A stretch of 64,000 bases of DNA, taken from contig NC_010001.1 of NCBI RefSeq assembly GCF_000018685.1, positions 3,500,001 to 3,564,000 of the forward strand. Reading direction: 5' to 3'. Of this stretch, positions 44,001 through 53,392 are shown piece after piece. Numbering within the stretch: the stretch's first letter is position 1; every line of letters starts with the position of its first letter. The stretch comes from Lachnoclostridium phytofermentans ISDg. Its GTDB lineage: Bacteria > Bacillota > Clostridia > Lachnospirales > Lachnospiraceae. Both the position numbers and the translations under genes were made by a program. Under the pieces are notes generated by a model. It was not told the DNA's origin, did not search any database, and saw only the letters and a program-made list of their open reading frames with translations.

Positions 44001-46094
44001 CTATTGTGCTAATTTTTGTGAAGTATCATAAATCGTGGTATTCCACTCTCCTTCTCCCGTTGAAAATACCGCTTGATACGTATTCCTAATATTCTCTTCA
44101 TTCACAATATATAAATCAGATGTTCTGGCATCATAATCAACAATAATGTAACGAATATTTTCTTGCTCTACCAAACTCTTTAGCTCTTCTTTGGTGTCTG
44201 CTTCATACATTCTTGTTACCATTTCCTGTCTACCTTCGGTATCATAACCAGCTGACCATCCAAAGTATGGCCATCCAAGATATAACATACCTCCCCCCAG
44301 AACAACCTGATTGAGTGCGTAATATGGTGATAATATGATATCTTTCGCAGTTGTATGATCCATAACCCATTCGGTTACTTTATCTTCCATATTTAGTACC
44401 ACATAATTACTTCCACTATTCTTCCTTAATACAGTTAAATATTCATAGAAACCAGTACAAGTTAGTACGATAACTAGAATTCCACTGACAAGTTTTAAGA
44501 AAATGCTACGATTCTCAAATAATTTTACTAGAAAAATAGCAACAAATATGGAAAGCAACATAAGTGACATCATAATGTACTTATGATTTACGGTTACGTC
44601 AATAGTTAAGGAAACCGTGAAAGCAAAGATAAATGGTGCTAAAAATGAAAATAATATCCACCTTCTTGTCCCCTTTAATGTTATAAATGATAGTAAAAGG
44701 ACTGGGAATAAGATACCCGTAAGCCTTTTAATATAATCTAGACTACCAAAAAAGGTCGGATTTTCGGCTATAAAACCAAATAAGAAGTTAGTCTCGATTG
44801 CAGAACCAGAGATAAAAACTTTGGATTGGATTACCGATAGAGTTGTTGCAAGCACAGCTGTTATTAAAAGCTCCAGCTTACGATCTGAGATAATTGCCAA
44901 TACAAACAGTACCAATAAAATTCCAATCGTAACTGCACCATTCCAAAATGCCAATGCACCAATTATGAGCCCGGACATGATTGCTAACTTGATATCCTTT
45001 ACCTTCCAACCCTCCCATTGTAAGAATAGAAGTTTTACAAACTCGATTCCCCTACGGAATATGGATGAAATACTTTGTTTATCCCTCTCTTTATTCGAAG
45101 CTACAATAAGCCCCTCCGAGGCACGATATAAACCTTCGTAAGCAAGTGGTATAAATAGTAACAACATAAGTAACATAATTGGAAGCGTAAATGCAAAATG
45201 TCTCTGATTACAATATACATTTAAATTCCATAATCCCCATTCTTCATGAGTAGTATAAGAGAAAAATGAAGAATTTGCTTTTAAAGCTTCAAAGATACCA
45301 GTACCTTTTGGTAACTCAGATAAATACGTAAATAAACTAGGTGAACTGCGAAACGCAAAAAATAAGCAACTAAGGAAACCAATGGCACGTTTTCCACCAA
45401 GTTTACATCCGAGAACATAGAGTAAACTAAAAGTGCTAATCATACCAATAGCACTTGGTATATTAAAGGCATAGTCTAACCGCATACCTAAAAACTCTAA
45501 GTTACCAACTAAAAACTGAAACATAAAGTGATATCTGATATCACTTCCAGCAAAATGGGAATAAGTCGTTGGAAAATTATTTCCATGAGAAAACGAACGT
45601 ATCATGCCTATATGTGGTGAAAAGTCACTAAATACAGAGTTTCCAATATAAACTTGGCCATGTGCTACAAAAAAAGTTTGCCACATCAATTGTATTGATA
45701 AAAAGGCTACAAGAGCTAAGAAAATCCATTCTGAGGTCGTTAGGCTCATTTTGTGAACCGGATCTGCACTTTCCGCCATTTTTAGTACTCTTCTTGACCA
45801 GAATTTTTGAATTAAATATAATGCAGATATCACTAGGCAAATCGACATAGTGATTCCATTTGCAAAAATTAACGGCTGCGGTTTGTTTCTAAAAATAAGT
45901 GCTAACAAATAGACGAGCCAAGTTACTAGAATGGTTCCAGAAATAAACCATGCTGGTAATAAAACAAAATATTGATTTAATTCTATCGGATTGCCACGAA
46001 AGGACTTTTTCGTAATGTCCTTTAGCTTTGGAAATGCAAAGGTACATATCATACATCCTGTGACAAAACATATCAACAGATACAATATTGCAAT
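44001..46094 (-). CDS. Large polytopic membrane protein, GT-C-like
   Basis: 697 residues if started at the TTG at 46094, which has AGGAGG seven bases upstream. A GTG at 46121 lies in front of that ribosome site. About 15 membrane helices with large loops. The region VFSDFSPHIGMIRSFSHGNN and FAGSDIRYHFMFQF near residues 175-210 recalls the acidic first loop of GT-C glycosyltransferases and DUF2298 proteins. The C-terminal soluble part may be extracellular. Downstream come glf and GT2 in the same direction, so a galactofuranose-containing surface polymer is plausible. The exact family is not recognised. Confidence 0.75.
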   Translation of the reverse strand: MAILYLLICFVTGCMICTFAFPKLKDITKKSFRGNPIELNQYFVLLPAWFISGTILVTWLVYLLALIFRNKPQPLIFANGITMSICLVISALYLIQKFWSRRVLKMAESADPVHKMSLTTSEWIFLALVAFLSIQLMWQTFFVAHGQVYIGNSVFSDFSPHIGMIRSFSHGNNFPTTYSHFAGSDIRYHFMFQFLVGNLEFLGMRLDYAFNIPSAIGMISTFSLLYVLGCKLGGKRAIGFLSCLFFAFRSSPSLFTYLSELPKGTGIFEALKANSSFFSYTTHEEWGLWNLNVYCNQRHFAFTLPIMLLMLLLFIPLAYEGLYRASEGLIVASNKERDKQSISSIFRRGIEFVKLLFLQWEGWKVKDIKLAIMSGLIIGALAFWNGAVTIGILLVLFVLAIISDRKLELLITAVLATTLSVIQSKVFISGSAIETNFLFGFIAENPTFFGSLDYIKRLTGILFPVLLLSFITLKGTRRWILFSFLAPFIFAFTVSLTIDVTVNHKYIMMSLMLLSIFVAIFLVKLFENRSIFLKLVSGILVIVLTCTGFYEYLTVLRKNSGSNYVVLNMEDKVTEWVMDHTTAKDIILSPYYALNQVVLGGGMLYLGWPYFGWSAGYDTEGRQEMVTRMYEADTKEELKSLVEQENIRYIIVDYDARTSDLYIVNEENIRNTYQAVFSTGEGEWNTTIYDTSQKLAQ

Positions 46095-46242
46095 CAATGG
46101 GTATCCTCCTATACTTTTCACATTTCTTTCCTAAACTCTAATATTATACTATACTATAATTGGAAAGGAAAGGGGGTAACACACCCTTCCTTTACCAACA
46201 CATTTCATTTAATTACTAGTTGACCGGAATCTATTCTCTAGG

Positions 46243-48279
46243 TTATAAAGTGCTCATGGCAAGTCGTTCAAACTTATCCTGAAGTGCAGGATAATTATCA
46301 CATAAGCTAAGGTACTCTTCCGCAGTTAAATTCTTTGCAGCTTCATTGGCTGCCTTTAAAACGGAAGCGTCCTGATAAATATCGCCAATCTTAAATTCCA
46401 AATCACCACTTTGCCTGATACCAAACAAATCACCTGGCCCTCGAAGTTTTAGATCCTCACTGGCTATAAAGAATCCATCATTTGATTTGTTTAATATCTC
46501 AAGACGCTCCATTGTCTCTTTACTACTAGATCCACTAACCAAAATGCAATAAGACTGATGTGCACCTCTACCAACACGCCCCCTAAGCTGATGAAGCTGT
46601 GCTAGCCCAAATCGTTCGGCATTCTCAATCATCATAACTGTAGAATTCGGTACATTAACACCTACCTCAACTACTGTTGTGGACACCAATACTTTAATTT
46701 CACCAGAGGCAAAACGCCCCATGATATCATCTTTATCCTTAGGTTTCATCTTACCGTGAAGATATTCAATTCCATTGATAGAAGGTAATGCCTCTTTAAG
46801 CTTTTCGGTATATTCTACAACATTTTCTGCTTCCATTGTTTCGCTTTCTTCTACCATTGGACAGATAACATAAGCTTGTCTACCTTCTGAAATCTGCTTT
46901 CCAATAAAACGATAGGCTGTTTCTCGGTAGGTGGAATCTACGACACAATTCTTGATTGGTAAGCGATTTGCTGGCAATTCATCCACAACAGAGATATCAA
47001 GATCCCCATATAAAATAATCGCTAGTGTTCGCGGAATTGGCGTTGCACTCATAACAAGTACATGTGGATTATCACCCTTATTCAGTAAACTCTCACGCTG
47101 CTTTACTCCAAAACGATGTTGTTCGTCAGTGATAACCAACGCAAGTTTATCGTAAATAACTTTCTCTTGTATCAGAGCATGTGTTCCAACAATAATATCA
47201 ACTTCATGATTTTCTATTCGCTGATAAGCCTTACGTTTCATGGAAGCTGTCATAGAACCTACTAAAAGTTCTATTTTAACACCAAACCTTGTCAAGCTTG
47301 ATTGAAGTGCTTCCAAGTGTTGCTTTGCTAAGACTTCAGTTGGTACCATAAAACACCCTTGGTACCCATTCTTTGCTACCAGTAATAAAGCTAAAACCGC
47401 AAGTATTGTCTTACCAGAACCAACATCTCCTTGAATCAAGCGATTCATCGAGGTGTTACAAAGAAGGTCTTTTTTAACCTCTTCCCAAACTTTTTTTTGC
47501 GCATTCGTTAATTCATATGGAAGTCCGGCAATAAGCTCAGAAACTTCTTGTTGTTCTTTGATAACAAACCCATTTAGAATACTACCTTTATTCTCTCGAA
47601 TCCTTTGTAGTATAACAGTATAGATAAAAAATTCATCAAATACCAACCGTCTTCTGGCTTCCAGCATCGTATCTCTTGCCTTTGGAAAATGAATTTCTCT
47701 GATTGCTGCTTTTCTTGATATTAAGTTTTGTTCCTTTATTATAGTTTTTGGTAAAAACTCTTTAAAGTCATCAATCTGACTTAAGACTGTATTCACGGCC
47801 TTCGATACGGTATGATTGGTTAAACCTTCGGTCAACGCATAAATCGGCTGCATTACATTTAACAATATTCGATATTCTTCTTGTTTATAAATCTTTGGCT
47901 GCCCGATCACCAAAGAACCATTCTTTCTTGTCACTTTGCCACGAAAGATAAATCTTGCTCCCATGCGCAAGGTATTCTTTAAAAAGGGCTGATTAAACCA
48001 CGTTAGTTTTATCGTTCCAGAAGGATCACGAACCATGCAGGTAATGATCTGAAGATTTCGTATCTTCTTCACTTCTGCTATGCTAGCTATTCCTGCCTCA
48101 ATCGCTATTGTAGTTCCTTCTACAGCACTGCTGATTGGTTTTGGCATCTCATACACTTCATACCCGCGAGGATAATGCTCTATTAAATCATTCACGCTAA
48201 ACAGCGATAGTTTATGAAATTTTAGTTCGGTTTTTTCCCCTATTCCCTTAATTTTTCCCAAGGAATCTGTCAACTGCAT
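46243..48279 (-). CDS. recG: ATP-dependent DNA helicase RecG
   Basis: 678 residues. Remodels stalled replication forks and recombination intermediates. Wedge OB domain at the N-terminus (about 60-160), then helicase motifs: RLIQGDVGSGKTILAVLAL (I), TDEQHRFGVKQRE (II), VLVMSATPIPRTLA (III), STTVVEVGVNVPNS and LAQLHQLRGRVGRG (V-VI), and the C-terminal wedge-contact helix GPGDLFGIRQSG. Follows the fakA-like gene in a conserved Firmicutes order, though a terminator lies between at 48550-48599. Confidence 0.97.
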   Translation of the reverse strand: MQLTDSLGKIKGIGEKTELKFHKLSLFSVNDLIEHYPRGYEVYEMPKPISSAVEGTTIAIEAGIASIAEVKKIRNLQIITCMVRDPSGTIKLTWFNQPFLKNTLRMGARFIFRGKVTRKNGSLVIGQPKIYKQEEYRILLNVMQPIYALTEGLTNHTVSKAVNTVLSQIDDFKEFLPKTIIKEQNLISRKAAIREIHFPKARDTMLEARRRLVFDEFFIYTVILQRIRENKGSILNGFVIKEQQEVSELIAGLPYELTNAQKKVWEEVKKDLLCNTSMNRLIQGDVGSGKTILAVLALLLVAKNGYQGCFMVPTEVLAKQHLEALQSSLTRFGVKIELLVGSMTASMKRKAYQRIENHEVDIIVGTHALIQEKVIYDKLALVITDEQHRFGVKQRESLLNKGDNPHVLVMSATPIPRTLAIILYGDLDISVVDELPANRLPIKNCVVDSTYRETAYRFIGKQISEGRQAYVICPMVEESETMEAENVVEYTEKLKEALPSINGIEYLHGKMKPKDKDDIMGRFASGEIKVLVSTTVVEVGVNVPNSTVMMIENAERFGLAQLHQLRGRVGRGAHQSYCILVSGSSSKETMERLEILNKSNDGFFIASEDLKLRGPGDLFGIRQSGDLEFKIGDIYQDASVLKAANEAAKNLTAEEYLSLCDNYPALQDKFERLAMSTL

Positions 48280-48684
48280 CGCATGAATCCTTTCTTTTAT
48301 AAAACTTTTATTACAAAAATACTACCATAGTTATCCTATAGTTACAAGTGTCTTTCCCAATTAGATAGCTTTAATTTGTAGATATTCCAGAGCATTTTCC
48401 TACAAATTAGAATAACCCTGCATCTTGTATCTATGCGGGTTCTGAAGGAACCTCACACCGACACATGACACAGAGCCCATACATATATCTCTACATAGAG
48501 TAATAAAGCATGATTGATAACAATCACTCAAAAGGCTTGACATGGAATCAAAAAAATCGCATATTTGAAAAAACTTTCCGTTCAAATACGCGATTTTTTA
48601 AATTAGTTCTATATTGATATCTATACTATTTCACAATCATTACTATTTTATTATCATTTTTATTTCATGATTTTAAGATATCAA
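48280..48684. other. Gene-free interval with hairpins
   Basis: No supported gene. A hairpin AATTTGTAG/CTACAAATT lies at about 48374-48408. The terminator of the fakA-like gene lies at 48550-48599. A 61-codon minus-strand frame at 48400-48585 has no ribosome site and crosses the terminator. Confidence 0.5.
48550..48599 (-). terminator. Terminator after the fakA-like gene
   Basis: AAAAAATCGCATATTTGAA pairs with TTCAAATACGCGATTTTTT (one mismatch), with T-runs on both strands. Confidence 0.85.
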
Positions 48685-50367
48685 TTACTCCACTGATAAT
48701 ACATAATAGTAAATTGGCTGACCGCCCATATGAACTTCAACATCAACCATAGGATACTTCTCGGTAATTTGGTCTGCAATTTGATTTGCATCCTCTTCCG
48801 TTACTTCAGCGCCATAGTATAAGCTTATTAGTTCAGAATCGTCATCCACTAAATTCTCAATTAGATCAAGTGTTGTTTCACTTACATCGGTTCCAACAGA
48901 AAGAATAGTCTTATCACCAATACCCATGATATTACCTTGTTTAATTTCTTTACCATCAATATTTGTATCACGAACCGCATAGGTAACCTGACCAGTCTTT
49001 ACACGAGTCATCTCTTCAATCATTCTCTTTTGATTTTCTTCTGTTGATTTATCATAGACATAGTTAATGATTGCTGTAATTCCCTGAGGCACTGTTTTTG
49101 ATGGGATAACTACAATTTCTTTATCCTCAGTCAGAGCCTTTGCTTGCTCCGCTGCTAAAATAATATTGCTGTTGTTAGGTAAAATAAAGATGGTATCTGC
49201 ATTTACATTGTCAATAGCATTTAACATATCCTCGGTACTTGGATTCATGGTTTGACCACCTTCAATTAAATAATCAACTCCAAGACCAGAGAAAATATCA
49301 TTAATACCCTCTCCAATTGATACTGCTACAAAACCAACTGGTTTTCTAGGCTCTTTTTTCTTTACTTCAGCCATTTCAATATTTTTAGCAGCCTGAGCAG
49401 ATGCATCAGCGATTAAACGCTCATTATGCTCTTCTCTCATGTTATCTATTTTCATTCTAGTTAACGAACCATACGTCAATGCACGCTGGATTGCAAGTCC
49501 AGGATCATTCGTATGTACGTGAACCTTAATAATATCATCGTCAGAAACAACTACAATAGAATCACCAATAGATTCAAGATATCCCTTGAATTCATGTTCT
49601 TTCTTCTCATTGTATTCCTTCTCAACCATGATAATAAATTCAGTACAATAGCCAAACTTAATGTCTGCTGTAGCAATATTTTCAACATCAACTTTTTTCA
49701 TAGCGGATGATGTACTAGTAGTAGCTGGGGCAATTGTAAAGTCTACATTCTTACCAAGCATTGCATCGTATGCGCCTTTTACTATCTCTAATAATCCCTG
49801 TCCACCGGAGTCTACTACTCCTGCTTCTTTTAATACTGGAAGCATCTCTGGTGTACGAGCTAGAACTTCCTCCATACGTTTAATTACTTCTGCTCCAAAG
49901 TATACTAAATCTGTGGTTTCATTAGCAAGCTCTGCTGCTCTTTCTGCACCACCTCTGGCAACAGTTAATATGGTACCTTCCTTCGGCTTCATAACTGCTT
50001 TGTACGCTGTCTCGACTGCTTTCTGGAATGCATTTGCCATAACAATAACATTAATTTGCTTGTGTTCTGCAAATTCCTTTGTCAATCCACGAAATAGCTG
50101 AGATAAAATAACACCAGAATTACCTCTAGCTCCACGTAAGGATCCACTGGAGATCGCTTTGCACAAATCTTCGATGGTTGGGTTTACAATAGTACTAACC
50201 TCCTTCGCAGCTGACATAATAGTTAATGTCATATTTGTACCTGTATCACCGTCTGGAACTGGAAACACGTTCAGCTCATTAATGTATTCCTTCTTCACTT
50301 CGATGCTTTTTGCCCCTGCGAGAAACATTTTCTGTAGAAGTTTTGCATCAATCGTATTCAAAGTCAC
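48685..50367 (-). CDS. fakA: DAK2-domain kinase, FakA/YloV family
   Basis: 560 residues. GTG start behind GGAGGAG. N-terminal Dak2 kinase domain (1-200) with the ATP/Mg motif NVFPVPDGDTGTNM and the SSGSLRGARGNSGVILSQ segment. A middle domain and a C-terminal DegV-like DUF1949/FakA_C region follow (VPQGITAIINYV, GDKTILSVG). In Staphylococcus the homologue phosphorylates fatty acids held by FakB. No fakB is present nearby. Encoded just behind the Asp23-family gene, as yloU-yloV in Bacillus. Confidence 0.92.
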   Translation of the reverse strand: MTLNTIDAKLLQKMFLAGAKSIEVKKEYINELNVFPVPDGDTGTNMTLTIMSAAKEVSTIVNPTIEDLCKAISSGSLRGARGNSGVILSQLFRGLTKEFAEHKQINVIVMANAFQKAVETAYKAVMKPKEGTILTVARGGAERAAELANETTDLVYFGAEVIKRMEEVLARTPEMLPVLKEAGVVDSGGQGLLEIVKGAYDAMLGKNVDFTIAPATTSTSSAMKKVDVENIATADIKFGYCTEFIIMVEKEYNEKKEHEFKGYLESIGDSIVVVSDDDIIKVHVHTNDPGLAIQRALTYGSLTRMKIDNMREEHNERLIADASAQAAKNIEMAEVKKKEPRKPVGFVAVSIGEGINDIFSGLGVDYLIEGGQTMNPSTEDMLNAIDNVNADTIFILPNNSNIILAAEQAKALTEDKEIVVIPSKTVPQGITAIINYVYDKSTEENQKRMIEEMTRVKTGQVTYAVRDTNIDGKEIKQGNIMGIGDKTILSVGTDVSETTLDLIENLVDDDSELISLYYGAEVTEEDANQIADQITEKYPMVDVEVHMGGQPIYYYVLSVE

Positions 50368-50387
50368 TTGTTTGCTCCTCCTTAAAT

Positions 50388-50744
50388 CTAGTCGATGACT
50401 CTTACGCCCTCAACAAATATATTAATTTTTGCGACTGTAAGGCCCGCAAATTCCTCTACTTTATATTTTACATTGCTAATCAGATTCTCTGCAACGGCAG
50501 ATATACTCACTCCATAAGAAACAATGATATGAAGATCAATCGTCATAACATTATCCTCGATAACTACGTTAACGCCATGGTTTAAGCTTTCTCGCCGTAA
50601 TAGTTTTGCTAAGCCGTCTTTCATACTAACGGAAGCCATACCTACAACCCCGAAGCACTCAATCGCACTTGAGCCTGCGTATTTGGCGATTACATCCGTA
50701 TCTATAGTGATTTCACCCATTTTGGTAAACATCGTTCCATTCAT
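50388..50744 (-). CDS. Asp23/Gls24-family protein (YloU-like)
   Basis: 118 residues, RBS GGAGGG. Single Asp23 domain (GEITIDTDVIAKYAGSSAIE, NVVIEDNVMTIDLHIIVSYG, VAKINIFVEGVRV). Family members are membrane-associated or envelope-stress proteins. This short form is the partner conserved next to yloV/fakA and rpmB. It starts the two-gene unit that ends at 48685. Confidence 0.92.
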   Translation of the reverse strand: MNGTMFTKMGEITIDTDVIAKYAGSSAIECFGVVGMASVSMKDGLAKLLRRESLNHGVNVVIEDNVMTIDLHIIVSYGVSISAVAENLISNVKYKVEEFAGLTVAKINIFVEGVRVID

Positions 50745-50943
50745 ACGTAACCCTCCAATCTAATTCGTATAATAATCTATTATAACCTGTTTTCATAAAA
50801 AAAGAAACTAAATTTTGATAGCGTCTTTATGAGTGCTTTCAACGCTCATGTCTTTTAGAGCTAGAACTTCTTATTACACTTACATGGATAACATACAACT
50901 TATCGCATATATATGTAAAAAGCAGCTAAAATAAGGCTTGACT

Positions 50944-51081
50944 ATGAAGAGAATGTGCGGTTTCATCTTTTTTTGGATAGCTGTTGGAATGACAATTATG
51001 CTATTCATCACCAATGGTTTTTTGGCCATATGTATTATCATCCTGTTCCTTATTCTTGGCTATAATCTCTTCTGTTGTTAG
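50944..51081 (+). CDS. Small membrane protein, 45 residues
   Basis: Starts MKRMCGFIFFWIAVGMTIML and ends LGYNLFCC, with two hydrophobic helices separated by a short turn (ITNG). AAGG lies seven bases before the ATG, a weak ribosome site. I recall similar 40-50 residue membrane proteins with a KxLCG start and a GYNLFC end in clostridia, without known function. It sits between the divergent yloU and rpmB genes and runs into the shared terminator at 51209-51241. Confidence 0.6.
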   Translation: MKRMCGFIFFWIAVGMTIMLFITNGFLAICIIILFLILGYNLFCC

Positions 51082-51208
51082 CAGACCATTTTATTATAGA
51101 GATTGAACAGTCAACAAAACGAGACTTAGGAAATATCTCACACATTACAAGGAATGAAACTTTAACTGATTGCTTTTTGCATATGATATACAATAGTCCC
51201 TACACAAC

Positions 51209-51241
51209 AAAAAAGGGTGTCAGTTTATGACACCCCTTTTT
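51209..51241. terminator. Bidirectional terminator
   Basis: AAAAAGGGTGTCA pairs with TGACACCCCTTTTT around a GTTTA loop. It ends rpmB on the minus strand and the small membrane protein gene on the plus strand. Confidence 0.88.
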
Positions 51242-51248
51242 ATATGGA

Positions 51249-51446
51249 TTAAGCACGCTCTACTTTACCGTCTCTTAAACAAGAAGTACATACGTACATC
51301 TTCTGTGTTCCTCCGTTAACCTTAATACGAACAGATTTAACATTGGACTTCCACATTTTGTTGGATCTTCCAGAAACCTGACTTCTGGAATGGCTCACAA
51401 CTTTACCAAAGTGAGCACCTTTATCGCAAATTGCACATTTTGCCAT
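51249..51446 (-). CDS. rpmB: Ribosomal protein L28
   Basis: 65 residues. 50S subunit protein. Zinc-ribbon form with C4-x2-C7 (MAKCAICDKG) and C53-x2-C56 (VCTSCL). Basic core GKVVSHSRSQVSGRSNKMWK is typical. RBS AGGAGG. A promoter at 51544-51572 gives a leader of about 90 nt that can fold (GGCGGCTCTTACGCAGGG region). Divergent neighbour of yloU-yloV-recG, a conserved arrangement. Confidence 0.97.
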   Translation of the reverse strand: MAKCAICDKGAHFGKVVSHSRSQVSGRSNKMWKSNVKSVRIKVNGGTQKMYVCTSCLRDGKVERA

Positions 51447-51543
51447 TGAAAAGCACCTCCTTAATTAAATTAGGCCTTGCGTCTCCCTGCGTAAGAGCCG
51501 CCAGCATCGTGCATAAATTACACTGTGACCTACAAACAAAACT

Positions 51544-51572
51544 ATTCTATCAGAATTTAAGACATAATGCAA
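51544..51572 (-). promoter_or_regulatory. Promoter of rpmB
   Basis: TTGCAT (51567-51572), 17 bp, TAGAAT (51544-51549) on the minus strand. Confidence 0.7.
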
Positions 51573-51615
51573 GCAGAAAATGATTTTTTTCTACTGCATT
51601 TCTTTCTTTAAATTC

Positions 51616-52029
51616 TTATTCAAAGTCGTCCTCTTTCCCATTTAGAATATCAAACGCCCTATCATTTATCTCTTGTTCTTCTTTTTTCTTCTTCGAATCC
51701 TTTGTAAAACGATCGATGACGTCTGGTACCATATCAATAATCTTAGTTACCATATCTTGATTTTTCACATTTACAAGACGAATCTTTCCGTCCTTAATTA
51801 CAAGTACTGAGCTAGGAGTTATTTTACCACCCATAGCCCCTCCGGCATTGTTCTTTTTATCATTCGTAAATGCTCCTGCACCGACACCAAAGCTAACATC
51901 TACTAATGGTAATATGATGGTTCCATCTTCAAATTTTACTGCATCGCCAACTACTGTTTTCGTAGTAATAAAAGAATCCATACCTTTAAACAATGACTCT
52001 ACGGTTTGGTTAAAATTCTGTTCTGCCAT
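51616..52029 (-). CDS. ytfJ: Sporulation protein YtfJ/GerW
   Basis: 137 residues. GerW-family spore protein, required for normal germination in Bacillus. Family pattern: TTKTVVGDAVKFEDGTIILP, VSFGVGAGAF, GGAMGGKITPSSVLVIKDGK. Its start overlaps the stop of the DUF2953 gene (TAATG), so the two are translationally coupled, as ytfI-ytfJ in Bacillus. This is the main evidence in the window for spore formation. Confidence 0.94.
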   Translation of the reverse strand: MAEQNFNQTVESLFKGMDSFITTKTVVGDAVKFEDGTIILPLVDVSFGVGAGAFTNDKKNNAGGAMGGKITPSSVLVIKDGKIRLVNVKNQDMVTKIIDMVPDVIDRFTKDSKKKKEEQEINDRAFDILNGKEDDFE

Positions 52030-53351
52030 TATAATAACTCCTCCTTTAATAGCTTTGTATTTTTGATTAATCGTTTAAAATTCTTATCTCGTAATAGCTT
52101 TATTCCTATTATAAGTAAGTTAAATAATCTTATTCTGCCCTTTATGAAAAGCTCACCTTCCAAAACTTCTTCTTCAAAGTCTGGCTCTATTTTAAGATAC
52201 TTACCATAATATCCATAGAAAGCAGATGCTACACCAAGTATTTGTCCCGTCGTAGCTGGATCTCCTGTCCCATAATGAATATAACCTTTGGTTTTGGTAG
52301 GCCGTATATGCCTTAAAAGCTTTTTGAGACTTGAGAGTCCTAATTTAATACCTACTTTATTCTCCTCAAGTTTAAAATAATCAACTACTTTTCTTTTTTT
52401 CTCCCAGAGACCTTGTAATAACTTCTTTATAGATGATAACTTATCTTTTAACTTAAGAAAAATATTTTTTAGATTTTTTATCTTATTCCCAATCGAGATA
52501 AAAAATCTCTTTATTTTTCCACATAGCCGTTTGATTTTAGTTATGAAACGTCGAAAGAACGAAATCTTTTTACTAGCCTTTTTATTAGCCTTTTTATTGG
52601 CCTTTTTATTGGCTTTTTCATCGACTTTTTCATGATTAGAATCTATCGATTTATCCTCTAATAAGTGATTTTTATGCTCCTCATCAAAAGATGTATCTGT
52701 TTCTTTTATTGGTACGATTAATTCTCTATTATTATCGATTGATTCATTCCTAGTGATAAATTTACTTTCAGTATCAATCAATTCTTGTTTATTATCATTA
52801 GATTCATTCTCTTTATCACTTGATACCTTATCTTTATCCTTTGATACTTTATCTTTATCACTTGATACTTTATCTTTATCACTTGATACTTTATCTTTAT
52901 CACTTGATACTTTATCTTTATCACTTGATACTTTATCTTTATCACTTGATACTTTATCTCTATCACTTGATACTTTATCTTTTGATTTTTTAATCTGTTG
53001 GTTTGAATTTTTTTCTGATTCTGATGATTCATCCTCAGAATGCTTTTTCTTATTCTTCTGTTTCTTTTTCTTCTGTTCTTTCTTACTTGAATCGTCATTA
53101 TCATAAAAACGATAACCTGCAATTCGAAGTACAATACTTAGCTTTTCCTGTAGATATAATATTCTTAGATGTACCAGTCCAAAAGCCCAAGTTACTTTTC
53201 CATTTACCACTATATCCGAATATTTCTTTCCCTCAAAGCGATAACGGATTGGAACAAATAAGACAACCAGAATAGCCAAAAGTAGCAAACCCAAGAGGGC
53301 TGCTATCACTATCCCGATTATTTTTAATATCAGTAATAAAATATGAAGCAT
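52029..53351 (-). CDS. ytfI: DUF2953 protein with KVSSDKD repeats
   Basis: 440 residues from the ATG at 53351. Membrane helix at about 6-30, then the DUF2953 N-terminal part (VPIRYRFEGKKYSDIVVNGK, TWAFGLVHLRILY). A long charged insert follows: about eight KVSSDKD heptapeptides (residues of about 120-190), then Asn/Glu/Lys-rich stretches and ANKKANKKA repeats. The conserved C-terminal part closes it (KTKGYIHYGTGDPATTGQIL). Usual family length is about 200-250 residues, so the insert doubles it. Coupled to ytfJ; a spore-envelope role is inferred. Confidence 0.85.
   Translation of the reverse strand: MLHILLLILKIIGIVIAALLGLLLLAILVVLFVPIRYRFEGKKYSDIVVNGKVTWAFGLVHLRILYLQEKLSIVLRIAGYRFYDNDDSSKKEQKKKKQKNKKKHSEDESSESEKNSNQQIKKSKDKVSSDRDKVSSDKDKVSSDKDKVSSDKDKVSSDKDKVSSDKDKVSKDKDKVSSDKENESNDNKQELIDTESKFITRNESIDNNRELIVPIKETDTSFDEEHKNHLLEDKSIDSNHEKVDEKANKKANKKANKKASKKISFFRRFITKIKRLCGKIKRFFISIGNKIKNLKNIFLKLKDKLSSIKKLLQGLWEKKRKVVDYFKLEENKVGIKLGLSSLKKLLRHIRPTKTKGYIHYGTGDPATTGQILGVASAFYGYYGKYLKIEPDFEEEVLEGELFIKGRIRLFNLLIIGIKLLRDKNFKRLIKNTKLLKEELL
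52800..52985. repeat. 21-bp coding tandem repeat
   Basis: Eight or so copies of a 21-bp unit (CACTTGATACTTTATCTTTAT on the plus strand) encode KVSSDKD on the minus strand. Copies are almost identical in DNA, with one or two changes, so the array is young and likely variable in length. Confidence 0.92.
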
Positions 53352-53392
53352 TCTATTATTCCCCAATCTTATATGCTTATCATAGCAAATTG

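Noticed and set aside
48400..48585. Minus-strand frame of 61 codons
   Set aside because: No ribosome site, and it lies across the terminator of the fakA-like gene.
52753..53134. Frames of over 110 codons in other phases of the KVSSDKD repeat
   Set aside because: Repeat shadows (SLSLDTL and KIKYQVI runs) without start signals.
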